Shown here: piece after piece, positions 33,862-44,903 of the stretch
How the letters are laid out: each line of letters starts with the position of its first letter
Numbering within the stretch: the first letter of the stretch is position 1
Source of the DNA: Colletotrichum lupini
Lineage: Eukaryota > Ascomycota > Sordariomycetes > Glomerellales > Glomerellaceae
Direction of reading: 5' to 3'
Length of the DNA: 64,000 nt
NCBI RefSeq assembly: GCF_023278565.1
Contig: NC_064675.1
Span: 1,302,001 to 1,366,000 of the forward strand
Notes under the pieces: generated by a model
What the model was told of the DNA's origin: nothing
What the model saw: only the letters and a program-made list of their open reading frames with translations
Databases searched by the model: none
Made by a program: the position numbers and the translations under genes

Positions 33862-36800
33862 ATGACAGTCCCTACCTTGAGGATAGGCGTCGACGTCGGC
33901 GGGTGAGTAACGCCCCTCTCACCTCGCCTCCCCTCACCTCTGCGTTGACAAACTTCATATCACCAACCCCAAACTCCCACCTCCAAACCATCAACTCACT
34001 TCTAACAAAAACAAACAGAACAAACACAGATGGCGTCATCCTCGATCCAACCTCATCCTCCCCTTCCCTCGGCATCCTCGCCACCCAAAAGACCCCGACA
34101 ACACCCAACCCAAGCACCGGCATCACAACCGCAATCTCGCACATGTTCTCAACCTCCAGTATTCCCCCCTCCCGTATCGCAAGCGTCACCATCGGCACAA
34201 CGCACTTTATCAACGCCGTAGTAGAACAAGACGCCTCTCGCCTCGCCCCCGTCGCCGTCATCCGCCTCTGCGGTCCCTTCTCCGCAACCATCCCCGCCGG
34301 CGTCGACTGGCCTCCCGCCTTGCGCAACATCATCTGCGCCCACCGCTCTCTGGTGGACGGCGGACTGGAGATTGACGGTGACTTGATTGCGGAGCTCGAT
34401 GAAGATGCCGTGCGGCGCGAGGTGAAGGTTATCCGCGCCAAGGGAATTAGGAGTGTTGTCGTCGTGGGGGTTTTCAGTCCCATTGACGTCGTGTACAGAC
34501 AAGAAGAGAGGGCGGCGGAGATTATTCGTGATGTTTATCCCGGAGCTGATGTGGTGATGTCAAAGGATGTGGCGAATATCGGGTTCCTTGAGCGTGAGAA
34601 CGCGGCTATTCTCAATGCTTCCATCCTTCCATTTGCTAGACGAACCATCCGCTCCTTCCAGGATGCCGTTACGCAGCTAGGCCTCACCTGCCCCGTCTTC
34701 GTGACGCAGAACGACGGGACCATCCTGCCGGCTGCGGCGGCGGCGTGGTTGCCCATCAGGACATTCTCCAGCGGACCGACGAATAGCATGCGCGGTGCGG
34801 CGTTCCTCACGAGGAATTTGGAGGGAGAGAAGGAGGGGGCGGGCCCGATGATGGTTGTCGATATCGGCGGGACAACGACGGACGTGGGTTTGTTACTGGC
34901 CAACGGGTTCCCCAGGCAGGCGGCAGCCTACAGCGAGATCGCGGGGGTGCGGACGAACTTCTCGTACCCGGACGTCAAGAGCATCGGTCTCGGCGGCGGA
35001 TCTATCGTCAAGAAAGACGAGCGCACCGGCGAGATGATGATCGGGCCACAGAGTGTGGGATATCAAATCCAAACAAAGGCTCTCGTTTTCGGCGGCGATG
35101 TTGCGACGGCTACGGATTATACTGTACTCGCAGATCCAGACACCGTTGATATCGGAGACCGGTCTCTCGTTGAAGGTGTGAACGGCCTCGCTGATGACTT
35201 ATCGGCGTTCGAGGCCCAGGTGAAGACGATGCTGGAGCGGATCGTGGACACGATGAAGACCTCGCCCGAGGACATACTCGTCGTTCTCGTCGGCGGGGGT
35301 GCGGTTATTGCGCCGGATGAGTTGAAGGGAGCGAGTAGGGTTATAAAACCTGCGTGGTCTGAGAGTGCGAATGCAATTGGGGCTGCGACGGCAAGGGTTA
35401 GTGGTGTCGTGGACGCAATTGAGAGTACTGAGATGAAGACTGTGTCTGAAGTTGTGGAGGCGTTGTCGCGGAGGGCTGTTAATCGGGCTGTTGAGAATGG
35501 TGCTTTGAGGGAGAGTGTGACTATTGCTGAGGTGGAAAGTTTTCCATTGCAGGTATGTTTCTGTGACATGACGAGTATGATGATGAAAGCTGACAGGATG
35601 TTTTATTGGCAGTATATTGCAAACACGTCGCGAATCAACATCAAAGCCGTAGGAGATTTCGACTTTTCCAGAACAGCGTCACTGGACACAACCACGATCC
35701 CAGACGACACCGAGAACTACGACGAAGAAATCCCTAGACCACCGGCACCGCCTCGAAGCGAGGAAATCCCATCACCGCAACCCTTGGTCTACACAAAAGA
35801 CTACATTGAAGGCTACAAGCCAAGGGTCCTCAACCGCCAATAGCATCTCTCCGAAACAGACCTCGACTGGATCACGACAGGCTGCTACATCCTCGGCACA
35901 GGAGGCGGCGGCTCCCCCTACCAGCACATGCTCCGCCTCCGCGAAATGATGCGCGCAGGCGCCACCGTCAAGATCATCTCCTCTTTTGACCTCAAGGACG
36001 ACGATATTGTGGCCTGTGGCGGCGGAAAGGGGTCGCCGCAGGTATCCATTGAGAAGCCGTATGGGGATGAGTGGGTCTCCCTCATCTGCACGATTTTCCT
36101 TTGAAGATGGAATACTTCGAATTCTAATGCTTATGTTTCGTAGAATCATGGAGTCGCAGAGAGAACTCTACTCATCCCTCAAAACGAAGCCTACGGCCGT
36201 GATATCCCTCGAGATTGGAGGTGGCAACGGCCTGCAGGGCCTCATCCTCGGCGCCAGTACAAACCTCGATATCCCGACAGTGGACGGCGACTGGATGGGT
36301 CGCGCGTATCCCATCTCCCACCAAACTACGCCAGTAGTCTTCGAAAAGAAAGCGACGATGATTCCGTCGTGTATATCAGACGGGAACGGCAGAATCATGG
36401 TACAGTCTCTTCTTCTCTCGTCCCCCATTCTGCCGAGCATCCTTCGCGATTTCTCACAAGTCCACGTGTGATGAAGATGACACCCTTTACTGACCTGTGG
36501 ATGACGAACAATAGCTCATGACAAAAGCCCGCACAGAACTCGACGCAGAACGCGCCTTCCGCGCCGCCCTCTCGCAAATGGGCTCTCACGTAGGCTGCGC
36601 AAAGGGCCCCGTCAGCGGCCGCGATACCAAGTCCTGGGTCGTCGAGAACACCGTCTCGCTCTCCTGGCGGATTGGTCGCGCCGTAGCGATAGCGCGGTGT
36701 ACGAATGCCATCGACACAGTCGCCGAGGCCGTTGTGGACGTGGTTGGCGGGCAGGAGTCGGCGAGGGTGCTGTTCAGGGGCAAGGTTGTGGGCGTCGAGA

Positions 36801-37289
36801 GGATTACAAGGATGGGGCACGCCTATGGGGAGGTTATCATTGAGGGGCATACTGACGGCAGGAACGATGGTGATGGGGCGGTTGAGAGGTTTGTTGTACC
36901 GTTTAAGAATGAGAATATTCTTGCGAAGAAAGTTGATGCCAGTGGGAAGGAAGATGTGAGTCCCGACAACTCCCCATTCCTATCACGAGAGGAAAGTGAA
37001 GAGTACGTAACTGACACATCTCGCACTCAAACAGATCCTCGCAATCGTCCCAGATCTAGTCTGCGTCCTCGACGCGCAGAACGGCGAGGCCCTCGGCACG
37101 CAAGAGTACCGCTACGGTCTCCTTGTGGTGGTGCTCGGCATCACGGCGTCGGACAAGTGGACTTCCACGGCGCGGGGCATCGAGATTGGCGGACCCAAGG
37201 GGTTCGGAATGGATGGGCTGGAATATGTGCCTCTTGGGACGTTTACGAAGCCTCGGAGCGTCATTGATGAGTTTGAGGGCTATTCATGA
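33862..37289 (+). pseudogene. Hydantoinase/oxoprolinase-DUF917 protein with one in-frame TAG
   Basis: Six exons keep one frame: 33862-33902, 34019-35552, 35613-36070, 36144-36399, 36515-36955 and 37035-37289 (995 codons). The start reads G-V-D-V-G-G then T-N-T-D-G-V-I, the phosphate motif of the hydantoinase A/oxoprolinase fold, split by intron 1. T-I-G-T-T-H-F-I-N-A, D-I-G-G-T-T-T-D-V-G and G-L-G-G-G-S-I-V follow. After Q-P-L-V-Y and N-R-Q a TAG (35841-35843) interrupts. The next codons read L-S-E-T-D-L-D-W-I and G-T-G-G-G-G-S-P, the start of DUF917, with E-I-G-G-G-N-G-L-Q and V-D-G-D-W-M-G-R-A-Y later. The domain order is the usual fungal one and length is normal. The family acts on cyclic amides such as hydantoins or oxoproline. 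If the TAG is not read through, only the 660-residue hydantoinase half is made. Confidence 0.85.
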
Positions 37290-38541
37290 TTGGTCAAGAA
37301 CTCAGGGGGTCTTGATGTTGCGAGCGATCGAGTATTCTGCTTGTACGATGCGGCTCGTGAAGATGGGTTCATTATGGGTCGAGCTATGTCCTCCTCATCT
37401 CCGGTTTCGGGTGGATATGAGGTTGATTCTTGGATAAACGTAAGTCGAGAGGTTGTGGCATGTACAGTGCCGGAAGATATGTTTATAATAGTGCTCCTTG
37501 GCATTTAGATATAACCGCTTAGCAGTAGAATGAATAGACTTCTAGACAAAGCCTCAATGATCATCAATGCTTACATGGCTTGCCGTCCTTAAGAGCGAAT
37601 TGGGCTCATTAACCGCACTTCCAATCTGTAAATCCCCCTAACATGCGCGAACCCGCACGTGTGTCATCATGATGGGCAAAAGAATCGACAGGGATACGAT
37701 CATCAAACCGTTGCATTTCGCACCGGGGTGTGATAACGCAACTCGAACTAGGGGCCAGAGGAAGATGGTGTGTTGGGGTCGTCTCCAAGTCGTCGGAACT
37801 TTCAGCGCCGCATCGTCAAAGTTACCGAAACTCTACCAGGTTGGCGGAGGAGAGGAAGAGGGGTCAACTGAGAGCCAGTGAACCACGCCGCCGTTGTCGG
37901 TTCCTGCGGGAGCAGCCGGAAACCAGTCCTGACTCCTGATTGTCTAGGAAGTACTCGAGAGAAGAGACAATCACGCAATCGAGAGAGAAAATGTCGGTTA
38001 AAGAGGAGAGCAAGGGTATGACAGCGGAGAAGGAAAAGTTTGTTTTGAAGAACAGCTACACTGGAAAGACACAATGCGTCCCGGTTCCAAGCGGTCGGCA
38101 GTCAAAGGCCCGGAGGTTTTGGGGCGCGGGGTCCCACGTTGTCGTCCATGTTGATGGAAGTTGAACCCCCGATCGGCGGGCCCCACAGCAGGAGTGTCTC
38201 GCGTCATCGGACGGCCATTGCGATATGGGGGGGCCCAAGCACGCAATCTGTTGATGAGAGCTCGACACCATCAACCCGGCCAGATGGTTTTACGATTGTA
38301 GTAATTATTGATAGTGAGTAAGGCAAAGTAGCAGTGAGTGAGTACTAGATGTAATGAGGGGTAGATCAGATAAAACCTTTCTCTCCCCGTTGCAGAATCT
38401 TTTGCCCCTTCTCCAATTTCAGTCTTTGTGATATAAGTCCGTCTCATCTGCCACTTCCCCTCATTTTAAGACCTCATTTCGATACCTCGCCTCAACACAT
38501 TTTCATTTCTCTCAATTGATACCCCCTAAATCTTCATCACA
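37290..38541. other. Intergenic, no gene recognised
   Basis: It separates the hydantoinase and dioxygenase genes. Short frames overlap on both strands without domains. The 120 bases before 38542 are C/T- and A-rich, as in a strongly transcribed fungal leader. Confidence 0.6.
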
Positions 38542-39849
38542 ATGGCCCCAGGTGCTCTCATTGACGAGCCCGTCCAGCCCTCTCAGGGCCCCTGGAAGGG
38601 CAAGAACGACGATGCTCCCAGAAACATCTTCCCCGACGGCATCCGCACTTCAGGACAGCACAACCCCCTCTACGACGCTCTCAAGCCCTACGCCGAGTTC
38701 CCCAAGGAAATCTCAGGCCCCACGGTCTGGCACAAGGAGGAGTTTGAGCAGCAGCCTGAGAAGTGGACGCACCGCTTCAACCCAGAGGAGGTTGAGGAGC
38801 TCGGCCGCACCTCTGACGCCTTTATCGCCAGCAACACCCCTCTGACGGGTATCTCCAAGGTACGTCTGGCTTTATTTCTCGAAGGAGAGATGAAGAGATT
38901 CACTCGAACGACTTCAGCCCGTACCCAGATGACAGTGCACTAACACTACCACCAACAGTCCAACTTCCCCCTGCCAACACTAGGCAAGCGCCTCACCAAC
39001 CTCCGCAAAGACCTCATCGACGGCAAAGGCTTCGTCCTCTTCAAGGGCTTCCCCGCCAACGAATGGGGCCCGCACAAGACCGCCGTCGGCTACATGGGCC
39101 TCGGCACCTACCTCGGCTACTTTGTCTCCCAAAACGGCCGCGGCCACGTCCTGGGCCACGTCAAGGACGTCGGCGACGACCCGACCCAGATCGATAAGGT
39201 CCGCATCTACCGCACCACCGCTCGCCAGTTCTTCCACGCCGACGACGGCGACCTGGTCGGCCTCCTCTGCGTCCAGCGCTCCGCCGAGGGCGGCGAGAGC
39301 GACCTCGTCAGCATTCACGCCGTCTGGAACGAGCTCCAGCGCTCCCACCCGGACGTCGCGGAGACCCTGACCAAGCCGATCTGGTACTTTGACCGCAAGG
39401 GCGAAGTCTCCGAGGGCCAGGAGGAGTGGACGCGCCAGCCGGTGTTCTACATCGAGAACGGAGGGCAGCGCCGCGTCTACTGCAAATGGGACCCCTACTA
39501 CGTGCGCTCGCTGACGCGCTTCTCCGACAAGGGCGTGATCCCGCCGCTGAGCGAGGAGCAGCTGCACGCGCTCAAGACGCTCGAGGATACGTGCCAGAAG
39601 CTGGCGCTGCACATGATTCTCGAGGTGGGCGATATCCAGTTCCTGAGCAACGCGCACCTGCTCCACGCGCGGACGGCGTATACGGACCACCCCCACCCGG
39701 CGCCGCGCCGGCACCTGTTGCGGTTGTGGCTTTCGACGCCCGAGAGCGAGGGCGGATGGGTGCTGCCTTTCCCTGATAGTAAGGAGTTGAAGAGGGGTGG
39801 TATCCAGGTGAACAATGTGCCTCCGCGCGCGCCGTTGGATGCGGAGTAG
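38542..39849 (+). CDS. TauD/TfdA-type 2-oxoglutarate/Fe(II)-dependent dioxygenase
   Basis: Two exons (38542-38859 and 38959-39849, with a 99-nt GTACGT intron) give 402 residues. The iron-binding H-x-D is in Q-F-F-H-A-D-D-G-D, the distal His in H-L-L-H-A-R-T-A, and the 2-oxoglutarate Arg in R-R-H-L-L-R-L-W-L. Order and spacing fit the TauD/TfdA fold, and an N-terminal extension of about 100 residues is usual in fungal members. The start ATG lies behind a CATCACA leader. No secretion signal is seen, so it is probably cytosolic. Relatives oxidise taurine, sulfonates, phenoxyacids or unknown small molecules; the substrate here is not determinable. Codon use is strongly G/C-ending. Confidence 0.9.
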
Positions 39850-40978
39850 AGTTTGTTCTGGTGAGGTTGGTTAGCATTTTTTGTGAAAATTGTATTTAGA
39901 GCGCTTATGAGGATGAGAGAAAATACTTGGTGTAGCATCTGTGACGAGACAGACGGTCATGGACTGCTTCATGAGAGATTCGCGGAAAGCCTGGATAGAG
40001 ATTCTCGGGAGACAGGACTCTGCCAACATGAATGAAAAAAAGTAAAATATTAGAACCAAAATGAGATCACCATCATAAAGTGAGTCGTCTCCCACTGCAG
40101 TGATTGGAGTCGTGACCGCGCATACACACTCACTATGACTAGTGAGATTGAATATGCCGCATGTGAGAGACTGAGATGAGCAGTTTCCCGGAACGCCCAA
40201 CCTATCCAGCGGGAAATGGTGTGATTGCTATGCTGTAAGAGAGATTGTACGTGAAGAAATGAGAGATGAGCGACCGCGGTGCGTCCGGCGAAGTTTGGCG
40301 AAGTTTTCCGCGGAATGTGCGTTGCCCGAGTTTCCCGGCAGTTTTCCGCTCACTGATGGCGGGGTTCTTTCATGTCCTGTCACTCACTGCGACCTAAGAA
40401 TGACCCCGCCGCGGGGCAATCGTCTTCATCGCAGGGGAGAGAGGTCCCCCAAACGCCACGGATGGAGGGGCAGCTTCCGTCTCACTCCTTTCTCACTGCT
40501 CATGCATAGCTTCCCGCGATGTGAGAAACTCATCGTGAGAGTGAGCCCGGCTTCAACTGAGCAAGTCATCGAAGCTTACACTCATTCATTTACCTCAAAC
40601 AAGAATGATTTGATAACATTCGTCTCAATCGACCCAAGTACACCCAAATCAAGCGCAATCATCATCTCTTATCGCCAAATTGCCCCACGATCCCGTTGCA
40701 GATAGCAGGTGGTGCACCGTCCCCCTTATCCACCCGCCCGCGTTGCGCCCACCCGAGTCAAGCCCACCTCTTGGCCTCATCCCATCCGACGTCGCTCCTC
40801 GACACACTACACATACAACGACTCTGTTATTAAAGACGAGCCCTGTCCTCGCGTTCCTTCCCAATGTCTCTCTTGTATCGTATTCCTCGCTCAGTATTGC
40901 TTCTTTTCGCCACTTGATACCCCATCCTTTCCAAGTAGACTTATTTACATCACTCAACACCACATCAAAGAACCCAAG
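39850..40978. other. Intergenic, upstream of ACC deaminase
   Basis: No gene recognised. GTGAGA/TCTCAC words recur between 40080 and 40560. A C/T/A-rich leader with CATCACTCAACACCACATC precedes the ATG at 40979. Confidence 0.6.
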
Positions 40979-42106
40979 ATGGCGGCAGTCCTCCCCGAGC
41001 CCTTTGCGAGCATCCCTCGCGAGAACTTCCTCTTTGGCCCCTCGCCCATCGAGCCCCTCCCCCGCATCTCCGCCGCCCTCGGCGGAAAGGTCAACGTCTA
41101 CGCCAAGCGCGAGGACTGCAACTCTGGTCTGGCCTACGGCGGTAACAAGACCCGCAAGCTTGAGTGAGTCCTCCTCTCCCGCCTCCAGTTCATCATGGCA
41201 CCCTGATGAAGGCATGATGAATCATACCAGAGGACCAAACTAACACACCCCAGATACCTCGCCTCAGACGCCCTCGCCCAAGGCTGCGACACCCTCGTCT
41301 CCATCGGCGGCGTACAATCAAACCACACCCGCCAAGTCACCGCCGTCGCCGCAAAGCTCGGCCTCAAGGCCGCCCTCGTCCAGGAGAAGTGGGTAGACTG
41401 GACCGACCCCGTCTACGACAAGGTCGGCAACCTCCAGCTCTCGCGCCTCATGGGCGCCGACGTCCGCCTCGACCCCTCCACCTTTGGCATCGAGCACAAG
41501 AACACCCTCGCCAACCTGAAAGAAGAACTCCTCGCCGCTGGACGCAAGCCGTACTACATCCCCGCCGGCGCATCAGACCACCCCCTCGGCGGCCTGGGCT
41601 TCGCGCGCTGGGCTTTCGAGGTGCAGGCGCAGGAGAAGGAGTTGGGCGTGTTCTTCGATACGGTTATCGTGTGTGCGGTGACGGGCTCGACCATGGCTGG
41701 TATGGTTGCGGGATTCAAGCTTGCGGAGAAGTTGGGCGGCAAGAAGCGCAAGGTTATCGGTATTGATGCCTCTGCGACGGTGAAGCAGACGTTTGACCAG
41801 GTGCTGCGTATCGCCAAGAACACGGGGGCCAAGATTGGTCTCGAGGAGGGCGATATCACCGAGGCGGATATCATTCTGGATGACCGGTTCCACGGCGGTG
41901 TCTACGGTATTCCCGACCAGGTCACCATTGACGCCATCAAGTTTGGCGCCAGCACGGAGGGTTTCATCACGGACCCTGTGTATGAGGGCAAGAGTTTGGC
42001 GGGTATGATGCAGCTCATCAAGAATGAAGAGATTGCTGCGGGTAGCAATGTCTTGTACGCGCACTTGGGTGGCCAGTTGGCGCTCAACGCGTACTCTGGC
42101 ATGTAA
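40979..42106 (+). CDS. acdS: 1-aminocyclopropane-1-carboxylate (ACC) deaminase
   Basis: Two exons (40979-41163 and 41254-42106, 90-nt intron, GTGAGT donor) give 345 residues, the usual length. Early residues [11 protein letters not shown] and the pyridoxal-phosphate lysine region [10 protein letters not shown] identify the tryptophan-synthase-beta-like PLP family. [14 protein letters not shown] and the glycine-rich [10 protein letters not shown] fit ACC deaminase better than D-cysteine desulfhydrase, the close alternative. The enzyme converts ACC, the plant ethylene precursor, to 2-oxobutyrate and ammonia, supplying nitrogen and possibly lowering host ethylene. It is cytosolic, with no signal peptide. 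The intron falls directly after the K-L-E of the lysine motif. The gene is intact. Confidence 0.93.
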
Positions 42107-42604
42107 ACGGTTCTTGATGTCTAATGATGAAGTTTTTAGAGTTTTACAGAAAATCACAATACCCTTTCATGTTCAACCTTGGCATCCATCGTGACTTTTG
42201 TTTTTGGTGTTTGATCGGAGATGGCAGCAAGGTTCTGAGAGACCAAGGTTCGTACAAGTCAGCTACCATGCCTTGATGGTCTAGCATCGACCTATTTCCG
42301 AATAGAGGGCTAGACGGGTATAAAATGCCGGATGCCGCAACTGTCTCCTAGAGTAGAGCAGCGTAAATCGATCGGCAAAAAGAATTGTATGTGATCACCT
42401 GTTCCTCGCTTGGACTCTCGGGTTGAAGAGACTGGGGAGGGAGAGAATGTATTGTGAATAACAACTAACATTTCATTCTTCAGAAAACAACGTCCATTCA
42501 TCATCGACTCTAGCTTTTCGAATATTCATTGCAGAATAAACAAAACTTCCGCAACAGCAAAGACCACCTGCCACCGAATACTTGTTCATCCTCATCCGCC
42601 GCTA

Positions 42605-42730
42605 ATGTCCGTCGTCTGGGATATCGCCTTCCTCTGCAGCCTCGTCATCACCATCGAGATACTGCTCAACTCGCTCATAACGATCAAAACACTCTCTACA
42701 AAGAAGCGTGTCCACTATGTCGACGAGTAG
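42605..42730 (+). CDS. Small upstream ORF (41 codons) with a membrane-like segment
   Basis: ATG at 42605 opens 41 codons ending in TAG at 42728-42730, overlapping the next ORF by 14 nt in another frame. Its sequence is mostly hydrophobic (F-L-C-S-L-V-I-T-I-E-I-L-L) and ends K-K-R-V-H-Y-V-D-E. It may be an inhibitory uORF or the first part of the next protein joined by an unseen splice or frameshift. Confidence 0.35.
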   Translation: MSVVWDIAFLCSLVITIEILLNSLITIKTLSTKKRVHYVDE

Positions 42731-43388
42731 TAGCCCTCTCGCTCTCGGTGCCTCTGTTGATACTCCCGCGAATACCGCCACAAACACGGACGCTCCTGCA
42801 GATCGAGAGCCTTCGCCCCTGTTCCTCAAGCTACTCGGGATCTACATCATGGCATCTAACCTCTGGATGGCCATCAAGGCTTTCCTCTCAGGCAGGGGCA
42901 TATGGAAGCCGCAACCCGCGGTAGAGAGACACCCCAATTACGAGAAACTTATGGATCTCGCTCAGCGACACGAGTATCTGCAGTGTCATAGACAGCGGAA
43001 GATTGCCAAGGAAAATCACCACGGCGATTACTTCCAGCATCGGGTGTTCACCCCTGAGGATGACAGGAAGATGTGGAAGACTCTCTTACTACCTACCATC
43101 GAGAGTAAAGAGGAGAAGGAGAAGAGGGAGAGGGAGGAGGAGTCAAAGTATCTTGTTGACTTGATTGTTCAGATGCCTGTCCTGGATAGACCTTGCACTG
43201 GGGATGAACGAGCCAAGGCTGATGAGCAAGTCGAGGCTGATGGACGGCCCGAGGTAAACGAGCAAGTCGAGGAACACGAACAGGACGAGGAAGACGAGCA
43301 GGCCAAGCCCGATGAACTTGACCCACACGACTGGACAGTCGAGGGTGTACTTGCAACCGTCGATTATGAGGCATTGGGCTTGCAGTGA
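42717..43388 (+). CDS. Uncharacterised protein with one membrane-like helix and Glu-rich C-terminus
   Basis: A single-exon frame of 223 codons from ATG 42717. Residues 1-30 are Ser/Thr/Ala-rich. A hydrophobic helix (F-L-K-L-L-G-I-Y-I-M-A-S-N-L-W) follows, then a charged middle with H-P-N-Y-E-K and Q-C-H-R-Q-R-K segments. The tail after residue 125 is dominated by Glu, Lys and Asp with repeated E-Q-V-E and D-E-Q words. No family recognised. No intron is needed. Confidence 0.5.
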   Translation: MSTSSSPLALGASVDTPANTATNTDAPADREPSPLFLKLLGIYIMASNLWMAIKAFLSGRGIWKPQPAVERHPNYEKLMDLAQRHEYLQCHRQRKIAKENHHGDYFQHRVFTPEDDRKMWKTLLLPTIESKEEKEKREREEESKYLVDLIVQMPVLDRPCTGDERAKADEQVEADGRPEVNEQVEEHEQDEEDEQAKPDELDPHDWTVEGVLATVDYEALGLQ

Positions 43389-44152
43389 GAGGTGGTGGAG
43401 GGTTTGGGAGGCTCACATGCGACGCCATTATCCAAAACAGAAGAAGAAGGTGGCCACATAATCTGTCTTCCTTAGTATCCAATACAACCCTTCCTCCTTC
43501 CAATTTACTACCACAGAGACGAATTGAAAGAGAAATTTGTATCTCCAGGAAAATATTTTGGATACAATGACTCCCAAACATCGTGGTGAGAAAAAAGATG
43601 CCAGGACTCAGGATGAAGATCTATACCAAGTCTGCTCAAAGCAATAATCAAGTGCATTGAGAATTCACAACCATACCAAATACAAAGTTTATCCCAAGTC
43701 CCCATCGCACCTGCCTTTGTCTTACACCAGGTGAGAGAGAGGAGGGCAACTTCCGTCGACCATGCAATTGCCAACAAAGAGGGAAGACAGAGACAGGAAA
43801 TTTCTCAACTTCACCTTCCCAAAATAATTCACCACCCGACGACTCTTCAGCCTCACCTTTTGGGCCCACCTTCTTTCACATCCTCCATCCCTCTCCCAAA
43901 AATTCCAACTTGCCGTCGCAACTTCTCCCGCCGCACCTTACCATTCACTTTCCCACCCAATACAATACCTTTTCCGCAAGCTTTGCTACCTTGATCGCCA
44001 AACACGGCAAATAGCGAGTTGATCATTTTTTCTCTACCAGCATCGTACAGCTATTGGGCCTGCCGACATTTTTGCTTTTTGCTTTTTGGGATCACTGAAC
44101 CCTTCCTGCAGCTTCTGCTCCTCCACAGAGGTGAAAGGAAGGTAACTGGAAG
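43389..44152. other. Intergenic, no gene recognised
   Basis: Composition is ordinary. The second half is C/T-rich (43800-43990) and is probably leader or promoter of the gene at 44153. Confidence 0.55.
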
Positions 44153-44903
44153 ATGAACATGAATCCCGTCATCATCGAAGTAACGACAGCGCCCCCATTG
44201 GAGCTCGCAACGGATCCCACGATGGAGCTGGTCGAGTTCAAATGGGGCAGCGGCGGCGGCGGCAGCGTATCATCGTCGTCTTCCGCACCTAAGCCGAAGC
44301 GGTCTTGCCTCAAGAACAAGTCAACCGACCCGAATCACAAGTACCTTGGCAGTGATTCCCCTGGCTACTTCTGTTTGTTGCTTCCTATTCCTTAGTCGTC
44401 TTTCCCTGCTTTTGCTCTTCTGCACGCCTCATTCACTTTGTCCATCCTCCACTTGTTTCGCTGCATGAATCAAAAGGCTGTTGACTAATTGCGCTTTCCC
44501 TTTCACAGACAAAGGCTCCTGGCACGAAGAAATCGGCTTTGTGAAAAAGTTTTTTCGCAAATATCACCACAGGGGACAGATGACAGCATACAGAGACCGA
44601 GTTCACGCAGAGATCGTCGAGGCAGAGCTTGCCAGGAGCAACAGCAAAGACGCGGACGTCCCCGTGAGCAACTACACCATTACCAAGCCCACCGTTCGTT
44701 TCTCAGAGCCCTTGGAGATCACGTACTACTGCTACGAACCCGAAGAGGCCATGGTCGAGTATCCTGGCTACATGACGTCCAACAGGCGCGCGTGGGCCGA
44801 GGTCTCGTTTCAGCCGGGCCACCAGATCAAGCTGGATGGGGTCCGAATGTGGTATCACTTTCGTAAGCGGAAGAATGAAATGTTCTACTTCGGGGAGGGA
44901 TAG
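44153..44903 (+). CDS. Uncharacterised small protein, possible PP1-docking-like motif
   Basis: The best model joins 44153-44351 and 44509-44903 (197 residues); the donor GTGATT is weak, but only it keeps the frame with the clear TTTCACAG acceptor. The first part has a Gly/Ser run, then K-R-S-C-L-K-N-K. The second part has K-P-T-V-R-F-S-E-P-L-E-I-T-Y-Y-C-Y-E. A C-L-K word followed by V-R-F-S-E recalls protein phosphatase 1 regulators with an RVxF docking site, but the basic residue before the Val is not at the usual spacing. That link is speculative. No signal peptide or membrane segment. Confidence 0.5.

Noticed and set aside
38980..39714. 244-codon minus-strand frame
   Set aside because: It is the shadow of the dioxygenase exon, biased to Ala/Val/Leu/Arg/Glu as expected from antisense of such codon use.
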